From Agroathelia rolfsii (Eukaryota > Basidiomycota > Agaricomycetes > Amylocorticiales > Amylocorticiaceae), in the NCBI GenBank assembly GCA_018343915.1, contig JABRWF010000002.1:1798001-1862000 (forward strand): DNA of 64,000 nt. Direction: 5' to 3'. This document shows positions 44,070-55,747 of the stretch, in pieces. Each line of letters begins with the position of its first letter. The first letter of the stretch is position 1. Under the pieces are notes generated by a model that was not told where the DNA came from, did no database searches, and saw only the letters and a list, made by a program, of their open reading frames with translations. Position numbers and translations under genes: made by a program.

Positions 44070-46425
44070 ATGGCCGCTGGCGCCGGGAAGCACGACGAAG
44101 CCACACAATCACAAACCGACGGCAGCATTCGTCTCGTAGGCATTCTTGCCGGCGTTGGTAGTGGTCAGTCCCTTTGTTTACCTATGTTAAAAAAACTGGT
44201 CGTGGTTGTCAGTGGCTATTCCGGCCTTCGGGCTTTAGCTTTACTACCAACTTCGCCGCGTCGCGGGGAATTATAATGTAGGTGCTAGGACAAACAACTT
44301 TTTGCAGTGGCTAAGCTGAATTTGACTGCAGTGCTTTCATCGCGACATATCTGGACGTTATGGCTGATTCCATTTGATTGTTTCGGGATAATTTCTCTGT
44401 GTACTGTATACTGACGATGCATACTCAAATTTGAACAGGGCTAACTAAGGCGAGTCTCGGGTCTATCTCTGAGAAGCGTTCATGCTAGTCTGGACGGCTG
44501 TTCTTATCCAAAGAATCCTTGTGGCTAGGTTGCCGTGGGACATGGGTACGCTTCGCTTGCACAGGTGATTTCCTTGCGCCGTACTATTCCATGTGTCAAG
44601 TGCTCATGTGTTCAATTGTCTCTGGAACGGTCCCTCCTACAAAGCTCTCCTCGCTTCATTAACGGATGACCTCACCTCATAATTACTACTTCCGTCAGGT
44701 TCGATACAATTAAGACGCGCATGCAATGTAATCCTGGCGTGTACAAAGGCGCGGTATGATCGCCCGCTTTGTAAAATAACATTAGGCCCTCACAAAAATA
44801 ACCGTGTGTCCTATGCAGCTCGATACGCTGAAACAAACCATCAAAAATGAGGTTCGTTATCGCTGCTGTCACCTTATCCCCATGTCCAATTGGATTTCGA
44901 GAGAGCACACCGCAAATTAGTATCGCCGCTGACGTTTGTAACGACCCCCATATTTCTCTCTCTCTCTCTTTCCCTTTGTTCCTTGTATTACAGGGTATTC
45001 TAGCCCTGTACAAAGGCGCTACGCCTCCGGCCGTAGGCTGGGCTGCCATTGACTCGATTCTAATCGGTTCGCTGCATAATTACCGCCTGTTCTTGATGCG
45101 ACATGGATTCACGGAACCGACCCCGATACGAGTGTCGGGGATTAATGCAAATACAATCCCTGACGGTGGCAATAGCGACGGTGGCGAAAGACGACTAACG
45201 TTGACTGCCCATGGAATCGCGGGTTTGTTCGCAGGGTGGACGAGGTGGGTGCCCTTGGCCTTGTCACAGTTCTCGCTCGGCACTCCCCAGTGGCCCGGAT
45301 ATGTGGCTGACAAAGATTGATTGATGTGATTATCAGTGCTCTGGCTGCGACGCCCATGGAGCTTTTGAAAGGTTTGAATACGCTTTTATTTATTTTCGCA
45401 TCTTCTATTATCCTGCGAGATACTACTAATCTGGTCATCGTCCTCACGGCGCCAATCTCAGTTAAATGAGACTCCTTTTGTGTTTATAAGCGCCCCTCTA
45501 CCATTATCTTAATTCTCTAATAACACTACCTTTACTTATTGCCTCTTTACCTACTAGTTAAATTACAATTGCAACGAGAACGGGCGACATCCGATCGACA
45601 ATTCAAGGGTCCCTTGGACTGTGCGCGCCAGATCGTCCGCACGCAGGGCGTGTCTGGCCTCTGGACAGGTTTTATGGGCAGTCTCGCATTCAGAAGTAAC
45701 TTCCTCTTTATGTTCGCCTCGTTCGAGGTTTGTGTTTTTCTTATGCATACTCTTATCTCGACCACCCGTTATTAATCCCCCCTTTTTATGCCTTGCCTTC
45801 ATATTTCCTCTTCGGGGGACTCAATAGATGTTCATGAGGGCATTCTCGGCTTTGGATGGGACCCGGTACCAGGTCGGCCGAAAATCCCTTCTTATTCTGC
45901 TCTCTGTCAAGATATCTCTAAACGTGGATTATGTGCTCACGTTTACAGATGAGCACCGGTACCGCAAACTTCCTGTCCGGTGGATTCGGGGCCTTCTCAT
46001 TTTGGTTTGCCGCTATGCCAGCGGATAACATCAAAAAGTGGGTTTCTTTTGTTTTATTCTCATACACCGGACCACTCAGGTTTATCATTTATTTTTATTT
46101 TGCTGCATGGATGTGTACGCCCAATAGTCGGATGATGGCTAAACCGCTTCCGAACTCGGGCAGCGCCGAACCCTACGTACGACCGACGTTCATGTCCGTC
46201 GCCAAGGAAATCCATACTCGGGAAGGATTGCCAGGGTTCTATCGTGGACTAACACCCACACTGCTAAGAGCTTTTCCCGTAAATGCCGCCGCATTCTTTG
46301 TCTTTGAAGGGATCATGAGATCACTGGGAGCCGAAAAGGTGACAAATTTCCATTCCTCCTAGAACCCAACTCTTATGAATAATTTATTTGTTTATTTTCT
46401 TCATCCCATTTTTCAGACGAGATGA
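44070..46425 (+). CDS. Mitochondrial carrier (SLC25) family protein
   Basis: Three repeat signatures of the carrier family can be read across the exons: GHGFDTIKTRMQ, ATPMELLKVKLQLQ and MPADNIKNRMM. Paired helices carry AGVGSG, ALYKGATPPAVGWAAIDS, GLWTGFMGS and GFYRGLTPTLLRAFPVNAAAFFVFEG. It sits in the mitochondrial inner membrane; the substrate cannot be fixed, though basic-amino-acid/carnitine-like carriers are the nearest type by eye. Two microexons lie next to each other: 44439-44449 (11 nt) and 44529-44545 (17 nt). The intron between them has a GC donor at 44450. The last residues come from a small terminal exon (KTR, stop 46423-46425). Start at MAAGAGKHD. Confidence 0.85.
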
Positions 46426-47895
46426 CATGGTTGGTTGTCAGCTAGATGTTACTACTTGATCTGACGGAATGATGGCACTGTAATGAGCGCCGGATGCTCG
46501 GACGTGACCATGGGAGGACGAGATGACAGTGTAGATAAACGACGTAGAAAGAGAGGGAGAGTGTCAGGTACTCACCGGCGTTTTTATTGATCAGGCAGTA
46601 TGTCTCCCCCGGTGTGGGATGCGCGGCGAACTCGGGCAGGCGGCGTGAACCGAAAAAGCATTGCGATGGTTGCTCACGTGGGTTGATTGATTAGGTTATG
46701 ACTACCGGATATAGACGTATATAGATATTAATTTTCGCTGCCGTATTTCCTCTCTTCTCATTTCCGACCCATACACTATTATCTAGCTGAACAGATAGTT
46801 AAAAAAGTTTCGCGTGAGAAGAAAAAACCAGGCGGACTCTGGGCGGCGTGAATGATCAAGTTGTGGCAAGTCCGAGTCGCGGGTGGCGTTACAGAGGAGA
46901 GTTGACGACAAGCCATGAATGTCACGCACCGGGTTAGTAGTAGTGGCATACACAACAAAAAACGAAAGAGTCTGGACACAAAAGCAAACCCTTTTCCTTT
47001 GTTTTTTTCCGACCCAATCGCACGCTGGCTGTCGAGCACGGCTATCGATCGTCGTCCCATTGCGGATCACTGGTTTCCCCATTGGCACTAGTAGTAACGT
47101 GGGCACATGGATGCATGATGGCTCCAAACCTGCCAAATGACCTCATTTATTTCCTGTGCAGTGCAGTTCTGGCATTGGTATAGTGATCCATTTGGCTTTG
47201 ATCTTGATCTGGGCCAATCTGTGGCATGGCGACTTCTCGCCTGTTTGGTGCCTTCTGCTTTGAGCCTCTCTTCCTCTCGTCGCAGGCGCGTTCCTGGTTA
47301 GATCTTATCTATCTCTCCCTGGCGCGGTGGCACTTCGTACACATGATAACTGATTCCGGTGTGAACCAGCTGGCTTGGGTGTACCGTCAGTAGCTGCTCC
47401 CGCATGCGCCGTGTCTCGTCCCTGTCGATTGCAAGCATGGTATGGGGTATTTCTGTGCACGACATCGAGAGGGGCGTACAGCACCCTCTGTCTCTCGTGT
47501 CATACATAGCACCGACGCCGGTGCCAGTGCGCATACATTCAAAGATGCCATCGGTTCTTCATTATTGCTATCCTGTTATGGTAGTATCTACTGATATGCC
47601 AGAGCGTATGCAAAACGAGACTGTTTGCAAGGCAACTCCGCCACTGTCCAGTCCTGTCGTCTGCTGTCAAGATGACCCGCTTCCTTCTCGGTCCTCAGGG
47701 CATCCTTGCAAACTAGTGTCTTCGACACATACCCTCTTACTCATTACTATTTTGCCTTTACTACCACACTAATTGCCTCGACGACCTTAAAAGCAGCTGC
47801 ATCTCCTCCCTCCAATGAACCAACTCATCCCCTCATTGCATCGGATACATCTTCACTCGTACACTCTCCTCTGAATATTTTATCCAATAGTCAAC
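46426..47895. other. 1.5-kb stretch without a supported gene
   Basis: No gene can be defended here. A minus-strand open stretch near 46670-46577, reading FGSRRLPEFAAHPTPGETYC and ending at a GTGAGT, could be an exon of an unrecognised gene, but nothing joins to it. The last few hundred bases are pyrimidine-rich and probably the 5' region of the REX4-like gene. Confidence 0.4.
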
Positions 47896-48901
47896 ATGCA
47901 AAGAACTCAAATTGTCTCTCTTTCCACAATCTCTGTTGGTGTTGGTCCCCGTGGCGAAACGGTAAACGATGCTCATTTGCTTCATAAATTTAAGACACAA
48001 TTATCTGACTCTGTTGATTAAAGAACATGCTTGCGTATGTATTGATACGATTTATCTTTTACACCTTACCAAACTTTAGTCTAAGCAAGCTTATCTTGAT
48101 TCTTACGTCCAACTCTCTTTTTTTCCTTCCAATGCATAGGCGTGTTTCCCTGACAGACTATACTGGTGCGACGATCTTCGATTATTTCGTCGCTCCGACT
48201 ACTCCTGTCGTGGACTTCCGAACGAGGAGCACTGGATTGACAGAAGCTTATGTCAACTTACGTGAGCTACATTTCTCGATTTATCTATCCATTTGCCTTT
48301 TTCCAAAATAAATTTATTTAAAAACAATCTTTTATTAGAAAATATTGTCAAGTTTGAGATTATACAGCAGATGGTTGCGGAAAGACTTCGAGGGTCTATC
48401 ATCGTTGGTCATTCCTTATGGCAGTCATTATCAGGTCCGACTTTCTTCTCTGGTTTAGCCAATGTATCAAAGCCTTACTGTACTTTTTTTCCCTCAGTAT
48501 TGGGAATCCCTCATCCGGCAGGTAAATACTATCCCTATCATAAATCGTAGTCACAACCAACCTGATTTTTTCCACCATTTATCTTAGTTGACACACGTGA
48601 TGTGGCACTCTACGTTCCGTTCAGGACTGTACTCAGCTCACCGAACACCATTGTGGGCTTACCGACGCTGGTTTACCATTTCATGTGCCACAGCCTTGAA
48701 GACAGTTATCCTGACTCGGTCGGTTTAGTTGTCTTATCCAGTTATCTATTTTATAATAATCGCAAGTTTTAACAGCTCGAGAACGCGCGCGCGAGTCTTG
48801 ACTTGTACCGCTCCCGTGCTAGCGAATGGGAGCGTTCAATTTCCATTGGCCAGTGGCCCTGTGTGCTGCCACCTGGCACGTTCTCCCGTTTTTACCTCTG
48901 A
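47896..48901 (+). CDS. REX4/ISG20-like exonuclease-fold protein lacking catalytic residues
   Basis: The DEDD exonuclease fold of the Rex4 family is recognisable over the exons: SVGVGPRGET, LARVSLTDYTGATIFDYFV, VVDFRTRSTGLTEAYV, RLRGSIIVGHSLWQSLS, VDTRDVALYVPF, NARASLDLYRSRASEWER. The catalytic motifs are changed. Exo I, normally DCEMVGVG, is STISVGVG; Exo II loses its Asp (HSLWQSLS); Exo III reads PDSLENARA in place of HDSVEDARA. The frame stays open through at least six exons, so it is probably expressed but inactive as a nuclease. The start at 47896 is uncertain: an upstream exon (for example near 47670, MTRFLLGPQ) may exist. Stop is 48899-48901. Confidence 0.75.
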
Positions 48902-49880
48902 GGTTTTCAAATGCTCGAGGAGCCAATACATGAATAAATGATTATCTCCGAGAATGACCACTATCTCAATCCCAATCATGTGAAACTAGTTTGTTCTCTA
49001 TTGCTTCTGTATCACCTTTTCTTCCATGCTTCAGATCTTCTATTTCTCTCTGCATCACCCTTCCTTCTGTGCTTGTGCTTGTTCATTGTTGTCAGAATAT
49101 AGGGCGTGAGTAGAATACAATGAATAGCTAATTACATACTTGAATCAATGCAAATTTATACTTAAACTTTGAAACGACGCATCCCATCCATCGTACGTTT
49201 TAGTCCTTGTCAATGAAAGTCCGAGTCGTCTCGACTTTTTCTAGCTCAATATAAGTCACTTGAGTGTTGAGTAACCTCGCTGATGATATTAGGAATAGTA
49301 CCAGGCCACTATACTGGTCTAGTATCCAAAGTTTTTTTTTCCCGTTCTTATTTGATACAGAAGTCGCCTATGACATACATATCTCAGGCTTCTGAGGGAT
49401 AATAAACGCTCTGATCTTCACCGAGATCAAAATTCTATGCACCTAACTGTGTTGCTGATGTACATGCACTTACGACCGCACGGCGGAGATAGCAACCGAA
49501 TGTGGCAGATTTATCAATGAAGTTGAAACAAGATAAAGGTAGCATATCACAGTACACTAATATACTGTTGATCTTTGTATAAATTAGCATGTGAATGGAC
49601 AGGCGGGATCTCTGCAGTTTCAAGCTCTGTCTAGTCAAAAGGATATCAAGCAGTCCATCCAGCGATATGGTCTACTAGTGCATGAGATGTGCTGCGAGGA
49701 TGAGGTGATGATCGTCATCAACCACGCCACTGATGAGAGCGAGTGCTAGCCGCACTGTTCAGTGATCCGGCGAGAGAAAAGAGAGTAGTGGGTAGTAATA
49801 TTGCCCCTGTAGACATGAACGGATCCAGATGGGTGGTATGTGGCAGTATAGATAGTTATTTCATTCTCCTGATGTATTAC
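48902..49880. other. Convergent spacer without a gene
   Basis: About 980 nt of AT-rich sequence between two convergent genes. Open frames are short and of random composition. Nothing repeated or structured was noticed. Confidence 0.5.
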
Positions 49881-51872
49881 TTATGAAGATAATGATGAAG
49901 AATCATCGTGACCATCACCATGAAGGGCCGTCCGCCTGGTACTACCAGCAACCGCCTGCTTTTGTGCTCTCTTAGCCATCTTCATCCGACTACGTAGCCG
50001 TTTCCAGAAATACACCTCTTTTCCCCGCCGGGTATGCAAATCTCGTATGGGAATGTCCGCAAACATCGACTGCTCCTCCCCCAACGCATCTTCCTCCCAC
50101 CCATTATCCGTTTGTTCCTCATGGGAGACAGTCTCGCTCTTACTTGAAAGTCGCTGACGCTCCATCGCCTTTTCTGCGATATCCAAACGGCCCTCTTTGA
50201 TAGCGAGAGATGCCAGTCGCCGGCGTACACGACGATCCTCGACCGATTCCAGCTTACCGTCTCCCCATCTACGGGAGAACCACTGCACGGTTCGCCACGC
50301 CACGGTGCCGCACTGCTTGGTATGCCGTAAGCTACCGAGCAACAAGAACAATGTCCGTGGTGTGGGCCGCAGCGCATCGTGCGCAGCAAGGACATCCTTC
50401 ACCACCTTGCGCGTGGCATAAAATTCGCTGAGCCTAGTCTGACCCGCACGAAGGGATGACACTGATGGAGATGTGGATAGTGGAAGCGAGAGATGCAGAT
50501 GGAGCACGTCCAAACACGCACGTTGCCACGACGCAAAACGCGCACTGTGATCACCTGCAACCCCCTTATTGCTATCCGTCACTGCAGCCCCCGAAGGCCC
50601 ACAAGCTACAAGCGTTGTAGTGAGCTTTATGGCCTCCGCCCTGCGTCCGACGCGCAAAAACCACTGAACGGCCATGAAGATCGCATATGGCGGCATCCTC
50701 GCTTGCTCCTCCGGAGTCAGAGCGGGGAAATGTTTCATCAGGAGGGCCATGCGCTGATTCATGGCTTCTATGCCCTCCACTACATCGCGTGCGTGCTCAC
50801 GCGAGCAGCGCTGGGGAGTATGAGGATCAGTGATGGCGCGTATGCGCGCAGGGCTCTGAGTACCCAGGAATTCCAGCCATACGGGTAGGGGCATACCACG
50901 TCCAGGACCTGTACCATAGAGGAGAGGATCACTCTCAGCCGAGAAGGGGGATAATGGATGGGAAGTCGTCAGCTCGCGGGGAAGCGTTATTATACCACGA
51001 GTGCCGCCGTGTACGGCCGCTATGGTATCGTTCCAAGCTTTGTGCCAACGCCCGGTGCGCACAAGGAGCCGCACGGAAAGTTTCCAGGTGTGAACATCAC
51101 CCGGTACGCCTGTGACGTGCATTTGGTCCAGTAAGCGTCGTGCGTGTACGAAACGCGCCTCGCGGATGGCGAGGGCTATGGCGCGGTTGTACGCGCGAGT
51201 CGAATCTCGAGTCTGAGGGCGTGGCAAGAGCTGCTGGGAGGAATGAGACGTTTGAAGGGAGGATGAGGGACCAAAAGGACTGTTGTTTGTAGTAATTGTA
51301 GAATTTGATATGCTCGGATTAGGTGAAGGCGAAGATAGACGGCTTTCAAAGGATGGCGATGAGATGAATGAGGTTGTAGATGATGAATCTTGAGAAGGTA
51401 CTATCGGCTGGCGTTGGCAACGGCCTCCTACCACTTTGTCTTGGTCGACAATAGATGGAGATATGTACAAAGCATTCTCTTGAGTGCTTGTCAGTTTCTT
51501 TGCTCTTGAAGTGTTACAAGGGTGATCTTTCTCGGGCAGAGAAGGGGCTGTGCTGTTATGGATTTTCAGAAGTACATTGAAATCATTACTCCTAATGCCA
51601 GCGAACATGAACATGAAATATTCCACTTACCTTGAGCTAGCATAATTCTCGACTTCTTCATGCCGTGACAGGCTTGGGGCATGGCCTGGACGTCCATCTT
51701 GCGATACTACTTGAGCATGCTGATGGTCGGAATGACGGCGTAAGCTGGACGTGTACGCTCGTCTCGCAGCAGAACGAAATATGGACGCGAGTGGAACAGT
51801 GCCACGGCGAAGTGGATGAGAGGGACGAGGCTGGTAGCATGTCGCCGTCAGACGAGCAGCATGATGAAGCAT
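49881..51872 (-). CDS. PPR-like mitochondrial protein
   Basis: 650 aa from exons 51872-51631 and 51591-49881 (SR|SNDFNV join). The N-terminus is rich in Arg, Ala, Ser and His without acids (MLHHAARLTATCYQPRP, FRSAARRAYTSSLRR), as in a mitochondrial presequence. After a Ser-rich linker comes a helical-repeat region. Its clearest unit is YNRAIALAIREARFVHARRLLDQMHVTGVPGDVHTW, a good pentatricopeptide-type 35-residue repeat, then LLVRTGRWHKAW. A basic C-terminus follows (RLRSRMKMAKRAQKQAV). It probably binds mitochondrial RNA. Only one or two repeats are obvious by eye, hence the reserve. An upstream in-frame ATG at 51926 is less likely because it would bury the presequence. Confidence 0.7.
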
Positions 51873-52574
51873 ACATGAGCCTCCTGAAGATTTGCCAGAC
51901 CCAGCAAGCCCAATCCTATTTGACAAATGGACGGGGCAGAAGAAATATAAGTGATTGCGGTTATGACGCTATATAAACTTGAAGTCTCCGTCCAACTGCT
52001 TCAAAAAGTCGACGCGACTTGCAGCGACAGAGCGGGTTATCACGTGACTCACAATTGCGAGCCGCCATATATTCATTTCGACTTGGGCTAGGATCGATCA
52101 TTTACCTGGTTCATTCAAGCCTGGCTGGATATGTTATCGACACTTCCCAAGCTTAATTATGATATGCGAATGTTATACAATAGAGTGGCCGACTTGTTAT
52201 GAGATTCTGAAATTTGATTATTGTTTATTTTGTAGTCTCCATGTGATGAGTAGTAATATACCACCATACGATACCCAGACTACCAAGTAATAAGTTTACT
52301 ATCATAGATGCGCTAGAATGGAGACAAGTGAGCATGAAAGCAATATCCCGTAGCCGTAATATTACAGTAGGATTTGACAGGTGTCGGTGGTCAAAGAACG
52401 TCAACACCGGCTAAGCATCTCCTCCATACTCTCCCGTTTCCCCTAATTATCACTACTACGAGGCCTGGTCCTCAGACACACATAAAAACGCTGGAACGAC
52501 AAAGACTCATAGGCAGCCATCGATCTGCCAGTATTATCGACAGTTAGCTGAGGGTTGAACAACTCGCGCATACC
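51873..52574. promoter_or_regulatory. Divergent promoter region, 0.7 kb
   Basis: Between the PPR-like gene and the 669-aa gene. AT-rich, no gene. 'acataaaaacgctgg' near 52480 lies about 90 nt before the + strand ATG and may be a TATA-like element. Confidence 0.4.
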
Positions 52575-54636
52575 ATGAGTCTCGACAACTCAAACTCGTC
52601 ATGGAAGCCTCTGAATAAGAGACTCTCTTCAATGTTCAAGCTTGGTGCCGGCACCAATACCATCTCAAGTGATGGATCAGCTCAAAAGCCTGATGAAGAA
52701 TACCCCACTGAGAATATTCTTGTCTCGAATGCGACTCAACCTCCTAGTACCTCAGTATACTCAACAATTGCATCGTCGTCAACCCCTTTATCCCCTATCG
52801 TCTCACAAATCCCAGAACGTACGCAGAAGAAGCCACCCAACTTTTTGAGAAAAGCTCGTAACCTGAGTCGGATACTCAATGGCATATCTGATTCACCAAC
52901 GCTAGCTCCTGTGACCGGCTCCCCTGCCAACGCTTCCGAGTCTACTATACTTCTGCCTTCCGAAGAAGTCGCAGCTATGGGTTCATTACGATCTAAAGAC
53001 TTGCGTCCTGTTATAAATGGGAGTATGGTACAGCAACAGCCTTCGCCATCAGATGACCCATCAGTCCCATCTGTTCGTATCTCTAGGCCACAGGACAATC
53101 CCGAAACACCACTACCACCATATCTTTTACCGCCATTGTCGACTGGCTCGACCACCGACCCTAGCGATTCATTCCTCGTCCAACAGCTCTTTGGTTCGGA
53201 TATTATAACAAAGCCCACTCCTGCCGCTCATTTACCCCCCATAAGTGCCAGTCCCCCGGTCCCTCCCGCTAAAGGTCTGCGAGCAGACAAGCCCACGGAG
53301 TCCTGTGAAGACTGCAGCAGTAATATGCTGCTTTCAATCCGAAATATTCCCAACAAAACATGCCAGGCAGTAGAAGGACGTAAACATGATCGTCGGAGAA
53401 GTTTAGATCCCATGTCTCTGAGGGCCATGATGACGCCTCAACTCTCTATCGGTGGCCAATCTCCCTCACTATCTTTGCAGCAGGACAAACAGGAGAAGCC
53501 AAAGCCCAAGACTCTGAAACGGAGCAGGTCGCTGTGGCAGCAGAAATCAAATTCTATTCAAGAAAACACCTGCCTTGGGTCTGCGCTTGATGCACGTCCT
53601 TCCACCGCGGAACCAGTCTCGGAAAGACAAAGATTCATGAACGTCCGGCGTGCTCGCAAGCTCAATCAGGTGAGCGCAGATTGGCACTTGAGCATGTGAC
53701 AAAAATCCAACTGTATTTCAGGTATTTGGTAGCGAGCCACCGTTGACATTATTCCAAATGGATCGCGCAATTAACGAAGAAGAGATGGGATTGGGAAATC
53801 GTGACTCAATGACCACGATTATGTCACTCTACGAAGGCAGCATCACTTCCATTCCTTCGCCCGTGCAGAATCGGCGACATAGTCTAGCCCCGTCTACGGC
53901 ATCGTTTCGAACAGCAGCGGAACAAACACCTCCCTCAAGTGCGACTAGCCCTGTTTTTACCGCCGGAGATCTCGCCGTGGGAGAGAGTAGATTGTCCCCC
54001 GGTCGCTCTCGTTTGACGTCATTGGTACGGGCTAAAAGCGAACGTGAACGGTATAACGAATTTGGCTATCCTCGCTATCACTCTCCCCCCTCGCCTTCAC
54101 CCCACGACTCGTTCTCTAAAGCGGAAAAGAACATTTTGTCCAAGACACAACTGCGAGAGTCTCTTGCCGAGGATTTTCACATTCGTCGCCGACGAGCAGC
54201 CAAGCTATCGAAATTCTTCGGTGTTGGATACCAGGACCTCACGACCATCTGTTTACCATCCACCATGACTGCAGATCCCGTCGCATCTTCATCTCCTGAA
54301 TCATCGTCGCCACCACAGTCAGCGACGACGACCACAGCACTATTGGCGGGATCAAGGCCAACATCTCCACTATCAAACTCTGACCGTGACCTGATCCCGG
54401 TCACATCATTCGGAGCTACATTCGCTAATACTAATGCTAACATCGCCGAGGACGACGACAAATACCCCGAGATGTTTGCACGTCCACAAAGCCCACCGAT
54501 TCAGGTCCAGATCAAGACAGCCAATCGGTTCTGGGGAATCATTGGTATTGGCAATAGCGGCAGTGAGAACAATGTCACCGTCGATGCTACATACGAGGAC
54601 GTCATCGAGCGCCTGCGCGTATTGAAGGCCTCCTGA
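52575..54636 (+). CDS. 669-aa fungal protein with RRAAKLSKFFGV motif, unknown
   Basis: Exons 52575-53669 and 53722-54636, joined NQ|VFGSEPPLTLFQ, give 669 codons plus stop. Mostly disordered and rich in Ser, Pro and Thr, with many SP/TP sites. Three more ordered stretches stand out: MFKLGAG near the N-terminus, the splice-spanning FMNVRRARKLNQVFGSEPP, and residues ~520-535 HIRRRRAAKLSKFFGVGY. The two RRA.KL..-FG segments resemble each other, so they may be a duplicated short motif. The C-terminus contains NRFWGIIGIGNSGSENNVTV and a short helix (YEDVIERLRVLKAS). I recall such motifs in conserved fungal proteins of unknown role but cannot name this one. Confidence 0.75.
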
Positions 54637-55747
54637 AGATTGTGCCAAACAGTGCGCTAGCATGGAAATTCTTGTTATTGCTTATCTACTTATATCCCTA
54701 TTTAAGCTGCTGCTTTTGACAAGCATGGACAGACGGGTGGAATCACTAAGATAAATTTATTCTATTTCGACTTCAATGTATTTTTCTTTCTTTTCATTTG
54801 ACACTGTCGTTTCTCCTGTGCATATCCAACCTTCCTCCCTTCCTTTCTTAACCTTCCTTTCTTGTCTTCGTTGTTATTATTCTTTTATTTCACGGCCCGG
54901 CCGGCGTGGTTTCACACAACGCTTTCGAGGTATCGAGTGCACATATCCATTTGGACTGCTTGAACTACTACTAATTTGTGGCTAACCTATACTTATTATC
55001 AATAGCTTTGTTTTTTTGGATACATTACACTTTTTACTCGTTGTGTTCTTCATCCTCATGTTTTTTCTTTTATGTTCCTATGTTGATTGACTCGACGACC
55101 TTTCTTGTTTTAAACGCCATTCGCGGTCGACAGGGGACGTTCCGAATTATTTCCTTGATATCTATCTCTGGTTTTGGATGATCCATCATTGTATGTAACG
55201 TAGACTAGTTACAATCAGTTTCAGTTCGAATAGATTGAACGAATCACAGGTGAATATCAGTCTTGTCGTATTCCCCAGCAGCAGTAGCGCGTTCAGGTCA
55301 TCTAACTAGCTGTACATGATACACAGCTCACCGCAAGAACCTTGTACACAACTAGTCGATGTATATTCGTTTGGAGACTTGTAGGATCTTGATGCTTTTA
55401 TAGATCAATCAAAGAAACAAAAGATTAAAGGAAAATTCGGTCGATTGATAATTATATGCAATTAGGTCAATCAAGTCCGTGTCTAAATTTGGGCGGTTAG
55501 TATAGTATAGTATTTTCGAACTATGAGAGAAAGGGGAGGGGGGAGTTCTTTTTGACCTTCAAGTACTATCCAACGAGCCACATATTATATCCTCTTGTGA
55601 CGAGAAGTATGCATCGGTGATGCTCTTTCCAAACATCATGCAGGATAATGCCATGATGCAATTACGCATAAAGGCGAGGGATGTGTGTGGTGTGAATCCG
55701 AAACAAGTGGGGTACGTACATGTAATGGTTGCCCAGTAATATGCTTC
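54637..55747. other. 1.1-kb convergent spacer without a gene
   Basis: Strongly pyrimidine-rich from 54770 to 55110 (long 3' UTR of the 669-aa gene or low-complexity DNA), then AT-rich, with a short G run near 55535. No coding pattern on either strand. Confidence 0.5.

Noticed and set aside
46577..46700. Possible minus-strand exon (FGSRRLPEFAAHPTPGETYC) ending at GTGAGT
   Set aside because: No partner exon, start or stop could be joined, and no family is recognised.
52575..53218. Minus-strand frame of 160 aa opposite the 669-aa gene
   Set aside because: Shadow frame; the + strand gene continues in frame over a clean intron.
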